From contig NZ_WTYK01000006.1 in the NCBI RefSeq assembly GCF_009828065.1, positions 124,001 to 188,000 of the forward strand: 64,000 bases of DNA, read 5' to 3'. Shown here piece after piece: positions 25,553-35,600 of the stretch (the stretch's first letter is position 1; every line of letters begins with the position of its first letter). The DNA is from Croceibacterium soli (GTDB lineage Bacteria > Pseudomonadota > Alphaproteobacteria > Sphingomonadales > Sphingomonadaceae). The position numbers and the translations under genes were made by a program. A model generated the notes under the pieces. That model was not told where the DNA came from. It searched no databases and saw only the letters and a list, made by a program, of their open reading frames with translations.

Positions 25553-27016
25553 ATGTCAAAGCCTCACTCGCCCAAGCTGAATCCGCGCGGTCGCAAGATC
25601 AAGATCCTCGCCACGGTCGGACCGGCCAGCGCCGATCCCGACATGCTCCGCCGCCTGCTGCGCGCCGGGGCAGATGCCTTCCGCGTCAACCTCAGCCACG
25701 GCGACCACGCGACTCATGCCGAGACGATCAAGAACGTCCGCGCGCTGGAGAAGGAGTTCAACCGCCCGATCACCGTGCTGTGCGACCTGCAGGGCCCGAA
25801 GCTGCGCGTCGGTTCGTTCAAGGATGGCGAAGCGCGCATCCCCCACGGCGGCCGCTTCACGCTGGACCGTAACGAGACGCCGGGCGACGAGACCCGCGTG
25901 TTCCTGCCGCACCCGGAGCTGTTCGGGCTGATGGCCAAAGGCCACCGGCTGCTGATCAACGACGGTAAGATCCGCCTGCGGGTGGAGACGGCCGATGCCG
26001 AGGCGATCGTCTGCACGGCGGAGATCGGCGGTGTGATCTCCGACCGCAAGGGCGTCAACGTGCCCGACGCGGAAGTGCCGATCCCGGCGCTGACCGATAA
26101 GGACCGCCGCGATCTCGCCTTCGCGATGGAGCACGGCGCCGACTGGATCGGCCTCAGCTTCGTCCAGCGGCCGGAGGATCTCGCCGAGGCGCGCAGGCTG
26201 ATGCACGGCCGTGGTGCGCTTTGCGCCAAGATCGAGAAGCCGCAGGCGATCAAGCGGCTCGATGCGATCCTCGAGCTGGCCGACGGCGTCATGGTCGCCC
26301 GCGGGGACCTGGGCGTCGAGCTCAATCCCGAGGAAGTGCCGCCACTGCAGAAGCGGATCGTCTATGCCGCGCGCAGCCTGGGCAAGCCGGTGATCGTGGC
26401 GACGCAGATGCTCGAATCGATGATCGAGAGTCCGGCGCCGACCCGCGCCGAAGTGTCCGACGTGGCCAACGCCGTCTACGACGGCGCCGACGCGATCATG
26501 CTTTCGGCCGAGACCGCAGCGGGCATGTGGCCGGAAGAGGCGGTGGCGATGATGGACCGCATCGCCGTCCAGGTCGAAAACGACGAAAGCTACGCAGCGC
26601 GGGTCCACTTCCACGAAACGATCCCCGACACGACCACGGCCGATGCGATCAGCCACGCCTGCATGACCATGGCCGCCACATTGCCGATCAAGGCGGTGGT
26701 GGTGTTCACCGATTCGGGCTCGACCGCCCGACGCGTGGCTCGCGAGCGCCCGCAGACCCCGCTGATGGTGCTGACGCCTTCGGTCAAGACGGCGCGCCGC
26801 GTGGCTCTGCTGTGGGGCGCCCATGCGGTGACCACGCGCGACATCGGCAGCTTCGAGGAGATGGTCGCCAAGGGCAAGCGCATGGCCCTGCGGCACGGCT
26901 TCGGCCAGGCGGGATCGAAGCTGATCATGGTCGCCGGCGTGCCCTTCGGCGTCCCGGGTGCGACCAACCTGATGCATGTCGTCACCCTCAGCGGCGACGA
27001 GCTGGACGGGCGCTGA
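25553..27016 (+). CDS. pyk: Pyruvate kinase
   Basis: Pyruvate kinase makes pyruvate and ATP from phosphoenolpyruvate. The 487-residue product has KILATVGPAS, FRVNLSHGDH, CDLQGPKLRVG, the catalytic Lys in CAKIEKPQAI, MVARGDLGVELNPEEVP and ATQMLESMIESPAPTRAEVSDVANAV, in the usual order. The C-terminal regulatory domain is complete. A strong terminator lies 90 bp downstream, before tRNA-Leu. Confidence 0.97.
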   Translation: MSKPHSPKLNPRGRKIKILATVGPASADPDMLRRLLRAGADAFRVNLSHGDHATHAETIKNVRALEKEFNRPITVLCDLQGPKLRVGSFKDGEARIPHGGRFTLDRNETPGDETRVFLPHPELFGLMAKGHRLLINDGKIRLRVETADAEAIVCTAEIGGVISDRKGVNVPDAEVPIPALTDKDRRDLAFAMEHGADWIGLSFVQRPEDLAEARRLMHGRGALCAKIEKPQAIKRLDAILELADGVMVARGDLGVELNPEEVPPLQKRIVYAARSLGKPVIVATQMLESMIESPAPTRAEVSDVANAVYDGADAIMLSAETAAGMWPEEAVAMMDRIAVQVENDESYAARVHFHETIPDTTTADAISHACMTMAATLPIKAVVVFTDSGSTARRVARERPQTPLMVLTPSVKTARRVALLWGAHAVTTRDIGSFEEMVAKGKRMALRHGFGQAGSKLIMVAGVPFGVPGATNLMHVVTLSGDELDGR

Positions 27017-27105
27017 TCCCGCAAAAGCGCGGTAATCGCATTTCCTTGGCCGTGCCGCTTGCGGGGGGACAACCCCTTTGCTAAGGGCCCGCTCCTACCC
27101 CGGAG

Positions 27106-27130
27106 GGAGCCGCCAAGTCGGCTCCTTTTT
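27106..27130 (+). terminator. Intrinsic terminator after pyk
   Basis: GGAGCCG pairs with CGGCTCC around a 6-nt loop and is followed by five T (27126-27130). It lies 8 bp before tRNA-Leu. Confidence 0.85.
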
Positions 27131-27138
27131 GCGATGAT

Positions 27139-27225
27139 GCGGTCGTGGCGGAACTGGTAGACGCGCAACGTTGAGGTCGTTGTGGGCGAAAGCCCGTGGA
27201 AGTTCGAGTCTTCTCGACCGCACCA
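27139..27225 (+). tRNA. tRNA-Leu (anticodon GAG)
   Basis: The 87-nt gene has acceptor arms GCGGTCG and CGACCGC, a long variable arm typical of leucine tRNAs (GTGGGCGAAAGCCCGTG), the anticodon loop TTGAGGT giving GAG, the T-loop GTTCGAGTC, discriminator A and an encoded CCA at 27223-27225. It reads CUC/CUU codons. No integrase or att duplication is seen beside it. Confidence 0.96.
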
Positions 27226-27250
27226 TAAGTCCGAGTGTCCAAGGACATGA

Positions 27251-27294
27251 GAGGCCGCGGAACCTGCGCCTGGATGGCGCGGTTCCGCGGCCTC
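27251..27294 (+). terminator. Strong hairpin terminator after tRNA-Leu
   Basis: GAGGCCGCGGAACC and GGTTCCGCGGCCTC form a perfect 14-bp stem extended by GCGCC/GGCGC with a one-base bulge. TTGCTTT follows. It ends the tRNA transcript and may also limit readthrough from the opposing hydrolase gene. Confidence 0.8.
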
Positions 27295-27329
27295 TTGCTT
27301 TGGCACTGGGAGCGCGGACCGGCTTTGCG

Positions 27330-28412
27330 CTACAGCCCCCGCGCCCTTAGCCAGCCTTCGATGGCGGCGGCGACATCGTCGCTGTTGCTTTCGAGCTGCA
27401 TGGCATGGCCGTTTCCGTGGACGCCCTGGTCCTCCAGCCGCAAATGCCCGACGTCGCACCCGGCCTGGACGAGGAAATCGACCATCCCGTGGTTGTCCGC
27501 CGCCATCCAAGAGGCTTCCGCGGTGACGACGACCATCGGCACGCGGGCGAGGTTCGGCAGCCGGCGCGCGGGCTCCTTCTGCACCTTGCAGGCGACCAGC
27601 CCATCGCGCGGGGCCGGGCGCTCCTGCCATTCGAGCGCTTGGCCTTCCGCCAGCGGCGGATCGTAAGTCAGCGGCGCATTGGCGATGCCGAAAGGCAGCG
27701 GGCCGCTGAGCGCGGTGAACGGCGGCCCGAGCGGCTCCACCGCGACTAGCGCCCGCACGAGTTCCGGCCGGGCATCGGCGATCAGCCAGCCGGGCGGGCC
27801 GCCGGCCGAATGGGTCAGCAGCACCGCCGGCCCGATCAGGTCGAGCAGTTCGGCCCCGGCGCGCTGGGCGTCGCGCTGGCTCCGCGCGGGGTCGGCGAGC
27901 GTCGGGCCCGTGCCGGCGAGGAAGCGCAGGAACGCGGGATCGTCGATGCGCCCGCTGCCGGGCCATTGATCGTGCAGCGCGGCTTGCGGGTAGTTGTCCG
28001 GGAAATCGGCCGGGCGGGTGAACATCCGCTCCAGGAAGGCGGTCGGCGGCACCCCGCCCATTTCGCCCTGGACCGCTGGGTGGAACGGGGAGCGGCCGTG
28101 CTGCGGCCGATCGACGACGTAGACCGCCCAGCCGCGCCGGACGAACCAGTGCACCCATCCCTCGCGCCCGTCGGCGGTGCCGAGGAAGTCGGTCCCCTGG
28201 CCGCCGCCGCCGTGGATCATCACGATCGGCACGGCGTGCTTCAGGTCCCGCGGGATCCAGTATTCGACATATTGCTGCCCGCGCATGACCGGCCCGGCCG
28301 TCTCGTGCTCGACCAGCTCGCCGCCGGTCCAGAAGAACCCCTGCGCGGCAAGCGCTAGCGGGCAGGCAGCGCCGGCGGCGTGAAGGTCGGCGGGGCGATA
28401 GCTGCGGGCCAT
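27330..28412 (-). CDS. Alpha/beta hydrolase of catabolic cluster
   Basis: The 360-residue hydrolase has the oxyanion motif IVMIHGGGGQGTDFLGT near residues 64-80, the nucleophile elbow LTHSAGGPPGWL near residue 199, and HGNGHAMQLESNSDD near the C-terminus supplying the active-site His. It is larger than most single-domain hydrolases because of a cap of about 90 residues (MFTRPADFPDN onward). Its ATG shares one base with the stop of the flavin monooxygenase gene (TGATG), so the two are co-translated. The substrate may be the ester or ring-cleavage product of that monooxygenase. Confidence 0.87.
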   Translation of the reverse strand: MARSYRPADLHAAGAACPLALAAQGFFWTGGELVEHETAGPVMRGQQYVEYWIPRDLKHAVPIVMIHGGGGQGTDFLGTADGREGWVHWFVRRGWAVYVVDRPQHGRSPFHPAVQGEMGGVPPTAFLERMFTRPADFPDNYPQAALHDQWPGSGRIDDPAFLRFLAGTGPTLADPARSQRDAQRAGAELLDLIGPAVLLTHSAGGPPGWLIADARPELVRALVAVEPLGPPFTALSGPLPFGIANAPLTYDPPLAEGQALEWQERPAPRDGLVACKVQKEPARRLPNLARVPMVVVTAEASWMAADNHGMVDFLVQAGCDVGHLRLEDQGVHGNGHAMQLESNSDDVAAAIEGWLRARGL

Positions 28413-29665
28413 CAGTGGATCTGCCCCTGCCGTCCGGCGATGTCGAGCGACACGCGCGGGGTGGGATCGGCGTCCTCCCAGCGCGAACCTGCGCGCAGCA
28501 CGTCGCCGATCACCTTGTAGGCGAACAGCATCAGCATCGGGCCGGATTCGGGATCGTCCGACAGCGCCTGGATCGCCGCGAGGTCGTTCCGCCGCTGTTC
28601 GGGGTCGCTCTCCTGCAGCATGCGCTTGTTCTCGGTCGCGGCCGGGCTGACAACCTCCCAGAAGACGCGCCGCCGCTCGTCGGAATAGCGGTCGAGGATA
28701 GACTCGCCCTCCTCGCCGCGCAGCACGGCGGCGAGGATGTCGGCCAGGACCATGCCGGTCCACACGCCCGACGTGAGGCCGAGACCGCCGCAAGGGTTCG
28801 TCGCATGGGCGGCATCGCCGGCTAGCAAGACGTGACCCTTGCGCAGGGTCTCGGCCGCGCGCTGGTGCAGCATGTAGGGGCTGGAGGAGACGATCTCGTA
28901 ATCGCGCGAGCCGCGCATGAACCACTCGTAGCGCTTGTGGATGCGCTCTTCGTAGCTGCTCAGCGGCAGGGCCGAGTCCTCCATGTAGGTGCAGCGCCAC
29001 AGGCCGCTGCGATCGAGCTGCGCGATCACCGCCATGTTGACCGGATCGCAGACGAAATTCGCCTGCTGGTAGCCGAGCTGCGAGAAATCGAAGCGCACGT
29101 TGGTGGCGACGAAGCGTTCCGGCCATGTGTGACCTTCGAACGCGATGCCGGCGAGCCGGCGGACGGTGCTGCGCGCGCCGTCCGCTCCGACGAGCCATTT
29201 CGCCGCCAGCCGCTTCTCTCCGTCCGGCGTTTGGACGGTGAGGGTCACGCCGTCTGCGCCATCTCCGATCGCCGTGAGGCGGTGGTCGAACAGGACTTCG
29301 ACGCCGAGCTTCCTGGCATGCTCCATCGCAACGCCGGCAACTTCGTGCTGCCCAGCATGGAGCTGGTAGTCGTAGGCGACACCCTCGACCGGCTCCATCG
29401 TGACCACCGAGGAGTAGCCGAATTCCGGGACATGCGTGCCGAAAGTGCGGTTCGTGAAGCCGATCGCGAGCAAGTCCTGAAGCAGCCCCAACTCCTCGAG
29501 GACCACGAGCGTCGAGGGAAAGTAGACCGCAGCCCGAGGCGAATTGACGATCTCGCGCTCCTGCTCGATCACCGTCACTCGCGCGCCGGCCTGCGCCAGC
29601 GCCAGCGCGGTGAGCATCCCCACCGGCCCCGCGCCGACCACGATCACGTCCTGCTGTTCGATCAT
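28412..29665 (-). CDS. FAD-dependent class A aromatic monooxygenase-like
   Basis: The 417-residue flavoprotein has the GxGxxG motif VVGAGPVGMLTALALAQAGA near residues 9-28, the DG motif LVGADGARSTVRR near residue 155 and the GD motif LLAGDAAHATNP near residue 290, the three marks of PHBH-type aromatic hydroxylases. Homologues hydroxylate phenols or insert oxygen into rings using NAD(P)H. GGGAG precedes ATG 29665; a longer frame to 29758 has no support. It is the middle gene of a ThDP enzyme-monooxygenase-hydrolase unit, though a 250-bp gap with a repeat lies between it and the ThDP gene. Confidence 0.88.
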   Translation of the reverse strand: MIEQQDVIVVGAGPVGMLTALALAQAGARVTVIEQEREIVNSPRAAVYFPSTLVVLEELGLLQDLLAIGFTNRTFGTHVPEFGYSSVVTMEPVEGVAYDYQLHAGQHEVAGVAMEHARKLGVEVLFDHRLTAIGDGADGVTLTVQTPDGEKRLAAKWLVGADGARSTVRRLAGIAFEGHTWPERFVATNVRFDFSQLGYQQANFVCDPVNMAVIAQLDRSGLWRCTYMEDSALPLSSYEERIHKRYEWFMRGSRDYEIVSSSPYMLHQRAAETLRKGHVLLAGDAAHATNPCGGLGLTSGVWTGMVLADILAAVLRGEEGESILDRYSDERRRVFWEVVSPAATENKRMLQESDPEQRRNDLAAIQALSDDPESGPMLMLFAYKVIGDVLRAGSRWEDADPTPRVSLDIAGRQGQIH

Positions 29666-29810
29666 TTGCGACCCTCTCCCTGTGCGCATTCGTATCGGGA
29701 GAATTGATTCAGGCAAAGGCGCATCTGTGCGGAGCGCGTGCGCCTGCCGCAGCACCACCCCGCTGCGACTAGGCTCGCCTGCGGCTCGCCAAGTCCCGCT
29801 GCCCCTCCTC

Positions 29811-29864
29811 TGAAGAGGAGGGGTGATAGGGAAGCCCCCTCCTCTTCAGAGGAGGGGGTTGGGG
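29811..29864. repeat. Inverted repeat (family D)
   Basis: CCCCTCCTCTGAAGAGGAGGGG is a palindrome, followed 12 bp later by CCCCCTCCTCTTCAGAGGAGGGGG, also palindromic. A partial copy of this motif (CCCCTTCTCTTCGGAGGAGGG) occurs after putA. The unit lies between the ThDP gene and the monooxygenase. Confidence 0.8.
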
Positions 29865-29912
29865 GTGGTGGAGGCACGCGGAACGTTTCGGCTAGCGCCA
29901 CCGCCCTCCGCA

Positions 29913-31586
29913 TCAGCCGCGGGAGATCTCGGTTTCCTGTTCGGTGATGAATTCCACCAGCGCCGGCTGACCCGCTTCGGTTGCGGCGATCGCGCGGCGC
30001 AGGGCGGGGACGATCTCCGCGGCGTCGGTCACCCGCTCCCCGTGGCAGCCGAGCGCACGGGCGAACGCGGCGTAGTCGCCAGAGATGTCGGTAGCGCGGT
30101 ACTTGCTCGTGGCGACGGGCATGATCGGCAGCTCGATGGCCATCGCCTCGTTGTTGAGCAGGATCGAGAGGATCGGGATCCGCTCGCGCGCGGCGGTTTC
30201 GAGGTCGGTGCCGGTGAAGCCGATGGCGGCGTCGCCCCAGACATTGAAGCACAGGCGGTCCGGGTGGACCAGCTTGGCCCCCATCGCGAGGCCGAGACCG
30301 TAGCCGAGCTGGGTCGACTTGCCCCAGCCGATGTAGCTGTGCGGCGTCGTGCTCTTCCAGAACGGCACGAGCTGGTCGCGCGGGCTGCCGGCGTCGTGGG
30401 TGATGATCGTGTTCGCCACGTCGACGGTCTCGTAAAGATCGCGCAACACGCGGTACGGCGAGAGCGGCGCGCTGTCCTGCGAGCGCTTGGCTTCCCACTT
30501 GGCGAGCCAGGCGGTCTCGGTATCCTTGATCGCCTGCGCCACCGGCGAACCGTCCCGCTTCTCCGGCACCCGCCGCCGCACAGCCTCGAGCAGCGCCGCG
30601 AGTGTCAGCCTGGCGTCGCCGACGAGCGCGACTTCGCAAGGCACCGACTTGTCGATGTCGAGCGGGTCGAGCGTCGAGTGGATCACCCGCTTGCCGGTGG
30701 GTATCGCCAGTCCGAACGAAGTCGCCGTGAAGCTGCAGCCGACGCCGAACAGCACGTCGCATTCGTCGAGCCACTTGCGCACGCCGCCGTTGATGCCGTT
30801 GCCGCCGGAGCCGAGCGCCAGCGGGTGGGTTTCGTCGAACGTGCTCTTGCCCGGCAGGCTGGTCATGACCGGGATCGCCAGGTGCTCGGCCAGGGCGCGC
30901 AGATCCTCGTAAGCTTCGGCCCAGTGGACGCCCTGCCCGGCGTAGATGGCCGGGTTGTTCGCCGCGAGCAGCACATCGGCCGCCGCTTCGATGTCCGCGT
31001 CGTCCGGCCGGGAGCGCACCACTTTGCCCGGCGCATAGTCGAGCGCGCCTTCGAACGGACGGTCCAGCACGTCATAGGGCAGCTCCACCAGCACCGGCTG
31101 CGGGCGGCCGTTGCGCAGCATGGCGAAGGCGCGGCGCAGGACCGGGACGACGTCCTCGCCCGAAGTCAGCGGCTCGGCGTGCTTGGTGACGCTCGCCATC
31201 GAGCGGACCGAGTTGAAGTTGTACGGAACGTGGGCCTGCGACAGGGTGTAGCCCTGCGGCATGACCAGCACCGGAATGCTGTCGGCATAAGCCTGCGCGA
31301 CGCCGCCAAAGGCGTTCTCCGCCCCCGGCCCCTGCTGCATCACGAACACGCCGATCTGCCCGCCCTTGCTCATCCGGCTGACCGCGTCGGCCATGTGCAG
31401 GCCGGTGCGTTCCTGCCGCACGATCACAGTGCGAATGTCGATCCGCGCCGCGGCTTCGAGGATCGCGTTGCGGGGGTAGCCGAAGACGATCTCCACCCCT
31501 TCGCGCTTGAGCACCGCCGCGATGGCGTCGGCGACGGTGCCGTTCGTGTGCACCGCCTGATCGGCAAGTCCGTTGCCCTGTCTCAT
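29913..31586 (-). CDS. Thiamine-diphosphate-dependent enzyme (acetolactate synthase-like superfamily)
   Basis: The 557-residue enzyme has the three-domain layout of the POX/AHAS family. The cofactor-activating Glu is in VRQERTGLHMADAV near residue 50, FVMQQGPGAENAFGG follows, a central domain ends with VGDARLTLAALLEA, and the ThDP motif WGDAAIGFTGTDLETA...LNNE is near residue 435. It is not an obvious IlvB: FGYPRNAILEAA replaces the usual VFGYPGG form. Reactions in the family include decarboxylation, carboligation and C-C cleavage of 2-keto acids or acyl-CoAs. ATG 31586 follows GGGAG. It starts a minus-strand unit with the monooxygenase and hydrolase. Confidence 0.88.
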   Translation of the reverse strand: MRQGNGLADQAVHTNGTVADAIAAVLKREGVEIVFGYPRNAILEAAARIDIRTVIVRQERTGLHMADAVSRMSKGGQIGVFVMQQGPGAENAFGGVAQAYADSIPVLVMPQGYTLSQAHVPYNFNSVRSMASVTKHAEPLTSGEDVVPVLRRAFAMLRNGRPQPVLVELPYDVLDRPFEGALDYAPGKVVRSRPDDADIEAAADVLLAANNPAIYAGQGVHWAEAYEDLRALAEHLAIPVMTSLPGKSTFDETHPLALGSGGNGINGGVRKWLDECDVLFGVGCSFTATSFGLAIPTGKRVIHSTLDPLDIDKSVPCEVALVGDARLTLAALLEAVRRRVPEKRDGSPVAQAIKDTETAWLAKWEAKRSQDSAPLSPYRVLRDLYETVDVANTIITHDAGSPRDQLVPFWKSTTPHSYIGWGKSTQLGYGLGLAMGAKLVHPDRLCFNVWGDAAIGFTGTDLETAARERIPILSILLNNEAMAIELPIMPVATSKYRATDISGDYAAFARALGCHGERVTDAAEIVPALRRAIAATEAGQPALVEFITEQETEISRG

Positions 31587-31609
31587 GCTTTCTCCCAAAA
31601 GGCTCTGGA

Positions 31610-31626
31610 CCGGCTAGAACAGCCGG
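31610..31626. promoter_or_regulatory. Palindrome in the divergent promoter region of the ThDP cluster
   Basis: CCGGCT and AGCCGG form a perfect 6-bp inverted repeat with a 5-nt spacer, centred in the 52-bp gap between the divergent ThDP and metallo-hydrolase starts. The position suits an operator acting on both directions, but the arms are short and GC-rich and could be chance. Confidence 0.35.
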
Positions 31627-31638
31627 CGGGAGAGAGCA

Positions 31639-32526
31639 ATGAAGCCGATCGAGCTTGGGCGGATGCGCGTCCACAAGGTGCACGAGATGGACAGCCCGGT
31701 GCCGCTGCTGAGCCAGCTGCCCGGCACCACGCGCGCCGACATGGAGCGCCTGCTGGCCTGGTACGACCAGCCGGACGAAGTGAACGGCGACCCGGAGACC
31801 AGCTTCATGACCTTCTCGGTCCACAGCTGGGTGATCGAGATCGACGGGATGACGATCCTGGTCGACACCTGCGACGGCAATCACAAGAACCGCTCGCTGG
31901 AGGCGGTCCACCGGCTCGACACCGATTACCTCGGCAATCTCCGCCGCGCCGGGTTCGCGCCGGAAGACATCGACCTGGTGATGTGCACCCACCTGCACTT
32001 CGACCATGTCGGCTGGAACACCCGGCTGGAGAACGGCAAGTGGGTGCCGACGTTCGCCAACGCCCGCTATCTCTTCGGGCGGCGGGACTACGAGTATTTC
32101 CAGGCCAATCCGGCGGGCGAGGAGCTGCACTACGAAAGCTTCCTCGACTCGATCCTGCCGGTGATGGACGCCGGCAAAGGCGAGCTGGTGGACGAGAACC
32201 ACGTCGCCCACCGCGAGATCGGCGACGGTGTGTGGCTGGAGCCGGCCTTCGGCCATTCGCCGGGCTGCTGCACGATCAACGCCCAGGCCGGCGGCGCGCC
32301 CGCGCTGTTCTGGGGCGACGTGGTCCACCATCCGGTGCAATTGATCCGCCACGATCTGCCGTTCGCATTCGACATGGACGCGGCCATGGCCAGCGCCACC
32401 CGCAAGCGCACGCTCGAACGGGCGGCGGACGAGGACCTGCTGTGCTTCCCGGCCCACTTCCGGCGGACCAGCGCCGGCCGCGTGAAGCGAGACGGCGATG
32501 CATTCCGGTACCAATGGGTCGGGTAA
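31639..32526 (+). CDS. Metallo-beta-lactamase-fold hydrolase
   Basis: The 295-residue protein has the MBL metal signature CTHLHFDHVGWNT near residues 115-127 (HxHxDH), the third His in FGHSPGC near residue 212, the bridging Asp in FWGDVVHH near residue 235 and the last His in FPAHF near residue 273. MBL-fold enzymes hydrolyse lactones, thioesters, phosphoesters or beta-lactams. The layout is that of lactonase/phosphotriesterase-like members. It is divergent from the ThDP operon, so it may hydrolyse an intermediate of that pathway. GGGAGAGA precedes the start. Confidence 0.88.
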   Translation: MKPIELGRMRVHKVHEMDSPVPLLSQLPGTTRADMERLLAWYDQPDEVNGDPETSFMTFSVHSWVIEIDGMTILVDTCDGNHKNRSLEAVHRLDTDYLGNLRRAGFAPEDIDLVMCTHLHFDHVGWNTRLENGKWVPTFANARYLFGRRDYEYFQANPAGEELHYESFLDSILPVMDAGKGELVDENHVAHREIGDGVWLEPAFGHSPGCCTINAQAGGAPALFWGDVVHHPVQLIRHDLPFAFDMDAAMASATRKRTLERAADEDLLCFPAHFRRTSAGRVKRDGDAFRYQWVG

Positions 32527-32677
32527 TTCCGGACAGCGCAAGAAATCACTTTCCTACACGGGTCGGAAGGGGGCATGAGCCGCGCTTCCTGGCTTTTTCG
32601 CCGCCGCTCGCCGATCGCCACGCGAGAGGAGGCGCTGATTTCTCACTGTGCGGTCGCGCCGCCGTGGAGGGTTCAAA

Positions 32678-35600
32678 GTGCTGGCTTCCAATGACAAGAT
32701 CGAAGTTGCGTCGGGTCCCGGGCGTGCCGCCGGAGTTACCGGAAGGAGCGATCCGGCAAGCGGCCCGGCGCGAATCGACCGTTCCGCCCTCCGCGCCGCG
32801 TTCCGCATGGACGAGGAGGCCTGCATCGCCGAGCGGATGCGGCAGGCGGCTCCGGCCACGGCCGTGCACGGCGATGCCGCCGCGCTGGCGGGCAGGCTGA
32901 TCGAGGGCGCGCGGGCGCAGAAGGCGGCCGGCCTCGACGCGTTCCTCAGCGCCTATGGCCTCGCGACCGAGGAGGGCATCGCGCTGATGTGCCTGGCCGA
33001 AGCCCTGCTGCGGGTGCCGGACGCGGAGACGGCGGACGCGCTTATCCACGACAAGCTCGCCGGGATCGACTGGGGCGAGCATCTCGGGGAAAGCAGCTCG
33101 ACGTTCGTCAACGCGGCGACTTTCTCGCTGATGCTGACCGGCCAGGTGCTGCGCGGCGGGCGCGAGGCCGAAGCGGGCATGGGCAAGACGCTGCGCCGCG
33201 CGGTCGGGCGGCTTGGAGAGCCGGTCATCCGCCAGGCGACGATGCAGGCCATGCGTATCCTCGGCGGGCAATTCGTGTTCGGCCGCACGATCGACGAGGC
33301 GCTCAAGCGCGCGGCGCCGGAGCGGAAGCGCGGGCTGACGCACTCGTTCGATATGCTCGGTGAAGCGGCGATGACGTTCGCCGATGCCGAGCGCTACCGC
33401 GCATCGTACGCCGGCGCGATCGCGCGGCTGGCGAAGGAAGCCAGGGACGGCGTGAAGGCCAGTCCGGGCATCTCGGTCAAGCTCTCGGCGCTGTATCCCA
33501 AGTACGACTTCTTCCATGCCGAGGCGGCCCGCGCCGCGCTGATCCCGATGGTGCGCGAACTGGCGCTGGCCGCGCGCGCGGCGGACATCCACTTCACCAT
33601 CGACGCCGAAGAGGCCGAACGGCTCGAGCTGTCGATGGACATCATCGAGGCGCTCGTCGCGGACGACGACCTGTTTGAAGGCGGATGGGAGGGCTTCGGC
33701 CTCGCCCTGCAGGCCTATCAGAAGCGCGCCGTGCCGCTGTGCGAGTGGGTCGCCGCGCTCGCCCGCCGCCACGGCCGCAGGCTGATGGTGCGGCTGGTCA
33801 AGGGCGCCTATTGGGACAGCGAGATCAAGCTGAGCCAGGTCGGCGGCTACGCGGACTATCCGGTCTTCACCCGCAAGATCGCCACCGACGTCTCCTACCT
33901 CGCCTGCGCCGCGAAGCTGTTTGCTGCCGAGGATGTCATCTACCCGGCCTTCGCCACCCACAACGCCTACACAATCGGCGCGATCAAGGCGCTCGCCGCC
34001 GGACGCGAGTTCGAGTTCCAGCGCCTGCACGGCATGGGCGAGGACGTCTACGAGGCGCTCGCCGAGCGGGAAGGCGACCGGCCGACGCGAGTGCGCATCT
34101 ACGCGCCGGTGGGCGGGCACAAGGAACTGCTCGCCTATCTGGTCCGCCGCCTGCTCGAGAACGGCGCCAACTCCAGCTTCGTCAACCGCATGGCCGATGC
34201 CGAAGTGCCGGCGGCCGAGCTGACGACCGATCCTGTGCGCGATCTCGCCGCGCTGGAGCCCAAGCGCAACCCGGCGATCCCGCTGCCGGCGCAGATCTTC
34301 CCGGGACGGCGGAACAGCGCGGGCGTGGACCTGGCCGATCCGCTGGTGCGCGAGCCGCTGCTGGCGAAGCTCCAGTCGCTGGAAATGCGCGAGTGGGCGG
34401 CGGTTCCGACGGTCCTGGCGCGTCCTTCGACAGGCTCAGGACGAACGGCTGCAGGGTCAGAGGCGGCAGACAGCACGAACGAACCACAGCCCGTTCGTGC
34501 TGAGCTTGTCGAAGCACGCATGGTGCGCTCCCCGCAGGACGGTACGACCGTCGGACAGGCACTGGATGCCACGCCGGCCGATGTCGATCTCGCCTTCGCC
34601 CGCGCAGTCGCCGCGCAGCCCGGCTGGGACGCGCTCGGCGGACACGCTCGTGCCGATTTGCTCGACCGGGCCGCCGACCTGTTCGAGGCCAACACGGCCG
34701 AGTTCATCTCGCTGTGCCAGTGCGAGGCGGGCAAGACGCTGCTCGACGGCGTGCTGGAAGTGCGCGAGGCGGTCGATTTCCTGCGCTACTACGCCTGCGA
34801 GGCGCGCACGCTGTTCGGCGCGCCCAAGCCGCTGCCGGGTCCGACAGGCGAGGAGAACCTGCTGCGAATGCATGGCCGGGGCGTGTTCGCGACGATCTCC
34901 CCGTGGAACTTCCCGCTGGCGATCTTCACCGGCATGGCCGGCGCGGCAATCGCGGCCGGCAACACGGTGCTCGCCAAGCCGGCCGAGCAGACCCCGCTCA
35001 TCGCCGCGCTGGCGGTGCGCCTGTGCCACGAAGCAGGCATTCCGGACGACGTGCTCCAGCTCGTGCCCGGCGACGGGAAGGTCGGTGCCCTGCTTACCTC
35101 CGACGCGCGCCTGTCCGGCGTCGCCTTCACCGGCTCGACGGACACGGCCCACGCGATCAACCGTACGCTGGCCGCCCGCTCCGGCCCCATCGCGACGCTG
35201 ATCGCCGAGACCGGCGGGCAGAACGCGCTGATCGTCGACAGCTCGGCGCTGCCGGAACAGGTCACCCGCGACGTGATCGCCAGCGCCTTCCAGAGCGCCG
35301 GCCAGCGCTGCAGCGCCCTGCGCGTGCTCTACCTGCAGGAAGACATCGCCGATCCAGTGCTGGAGATGATCCGCGGCGCCTTCGAGGCGCTGGTGATCGG
35401 CGATCCCACCCGGCTTGCGACCGATGTCGGCCCGGTGATCGACGCCGAGGCGAAAGCGGGCCTCGACCAGCATGTGGCGGCGATGCAGCAGGCCGGGCGC
35501 ACGGTCTTCCGCCGCGAGCTGCCTGGCGAAGTGCAGGCCGGGAGCTTCGTCGCCCCGGCGATCGTCGAGATCGGCTCGATCGCCGACCTGGCGAAGGAGA

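Noticed and set aside
27139-27225. tRNA-Leu as an integration site
   Set aside because: I see no direct repeat of the tRNA 3' end downstream and no integrase; the flanking genes are ordinary.
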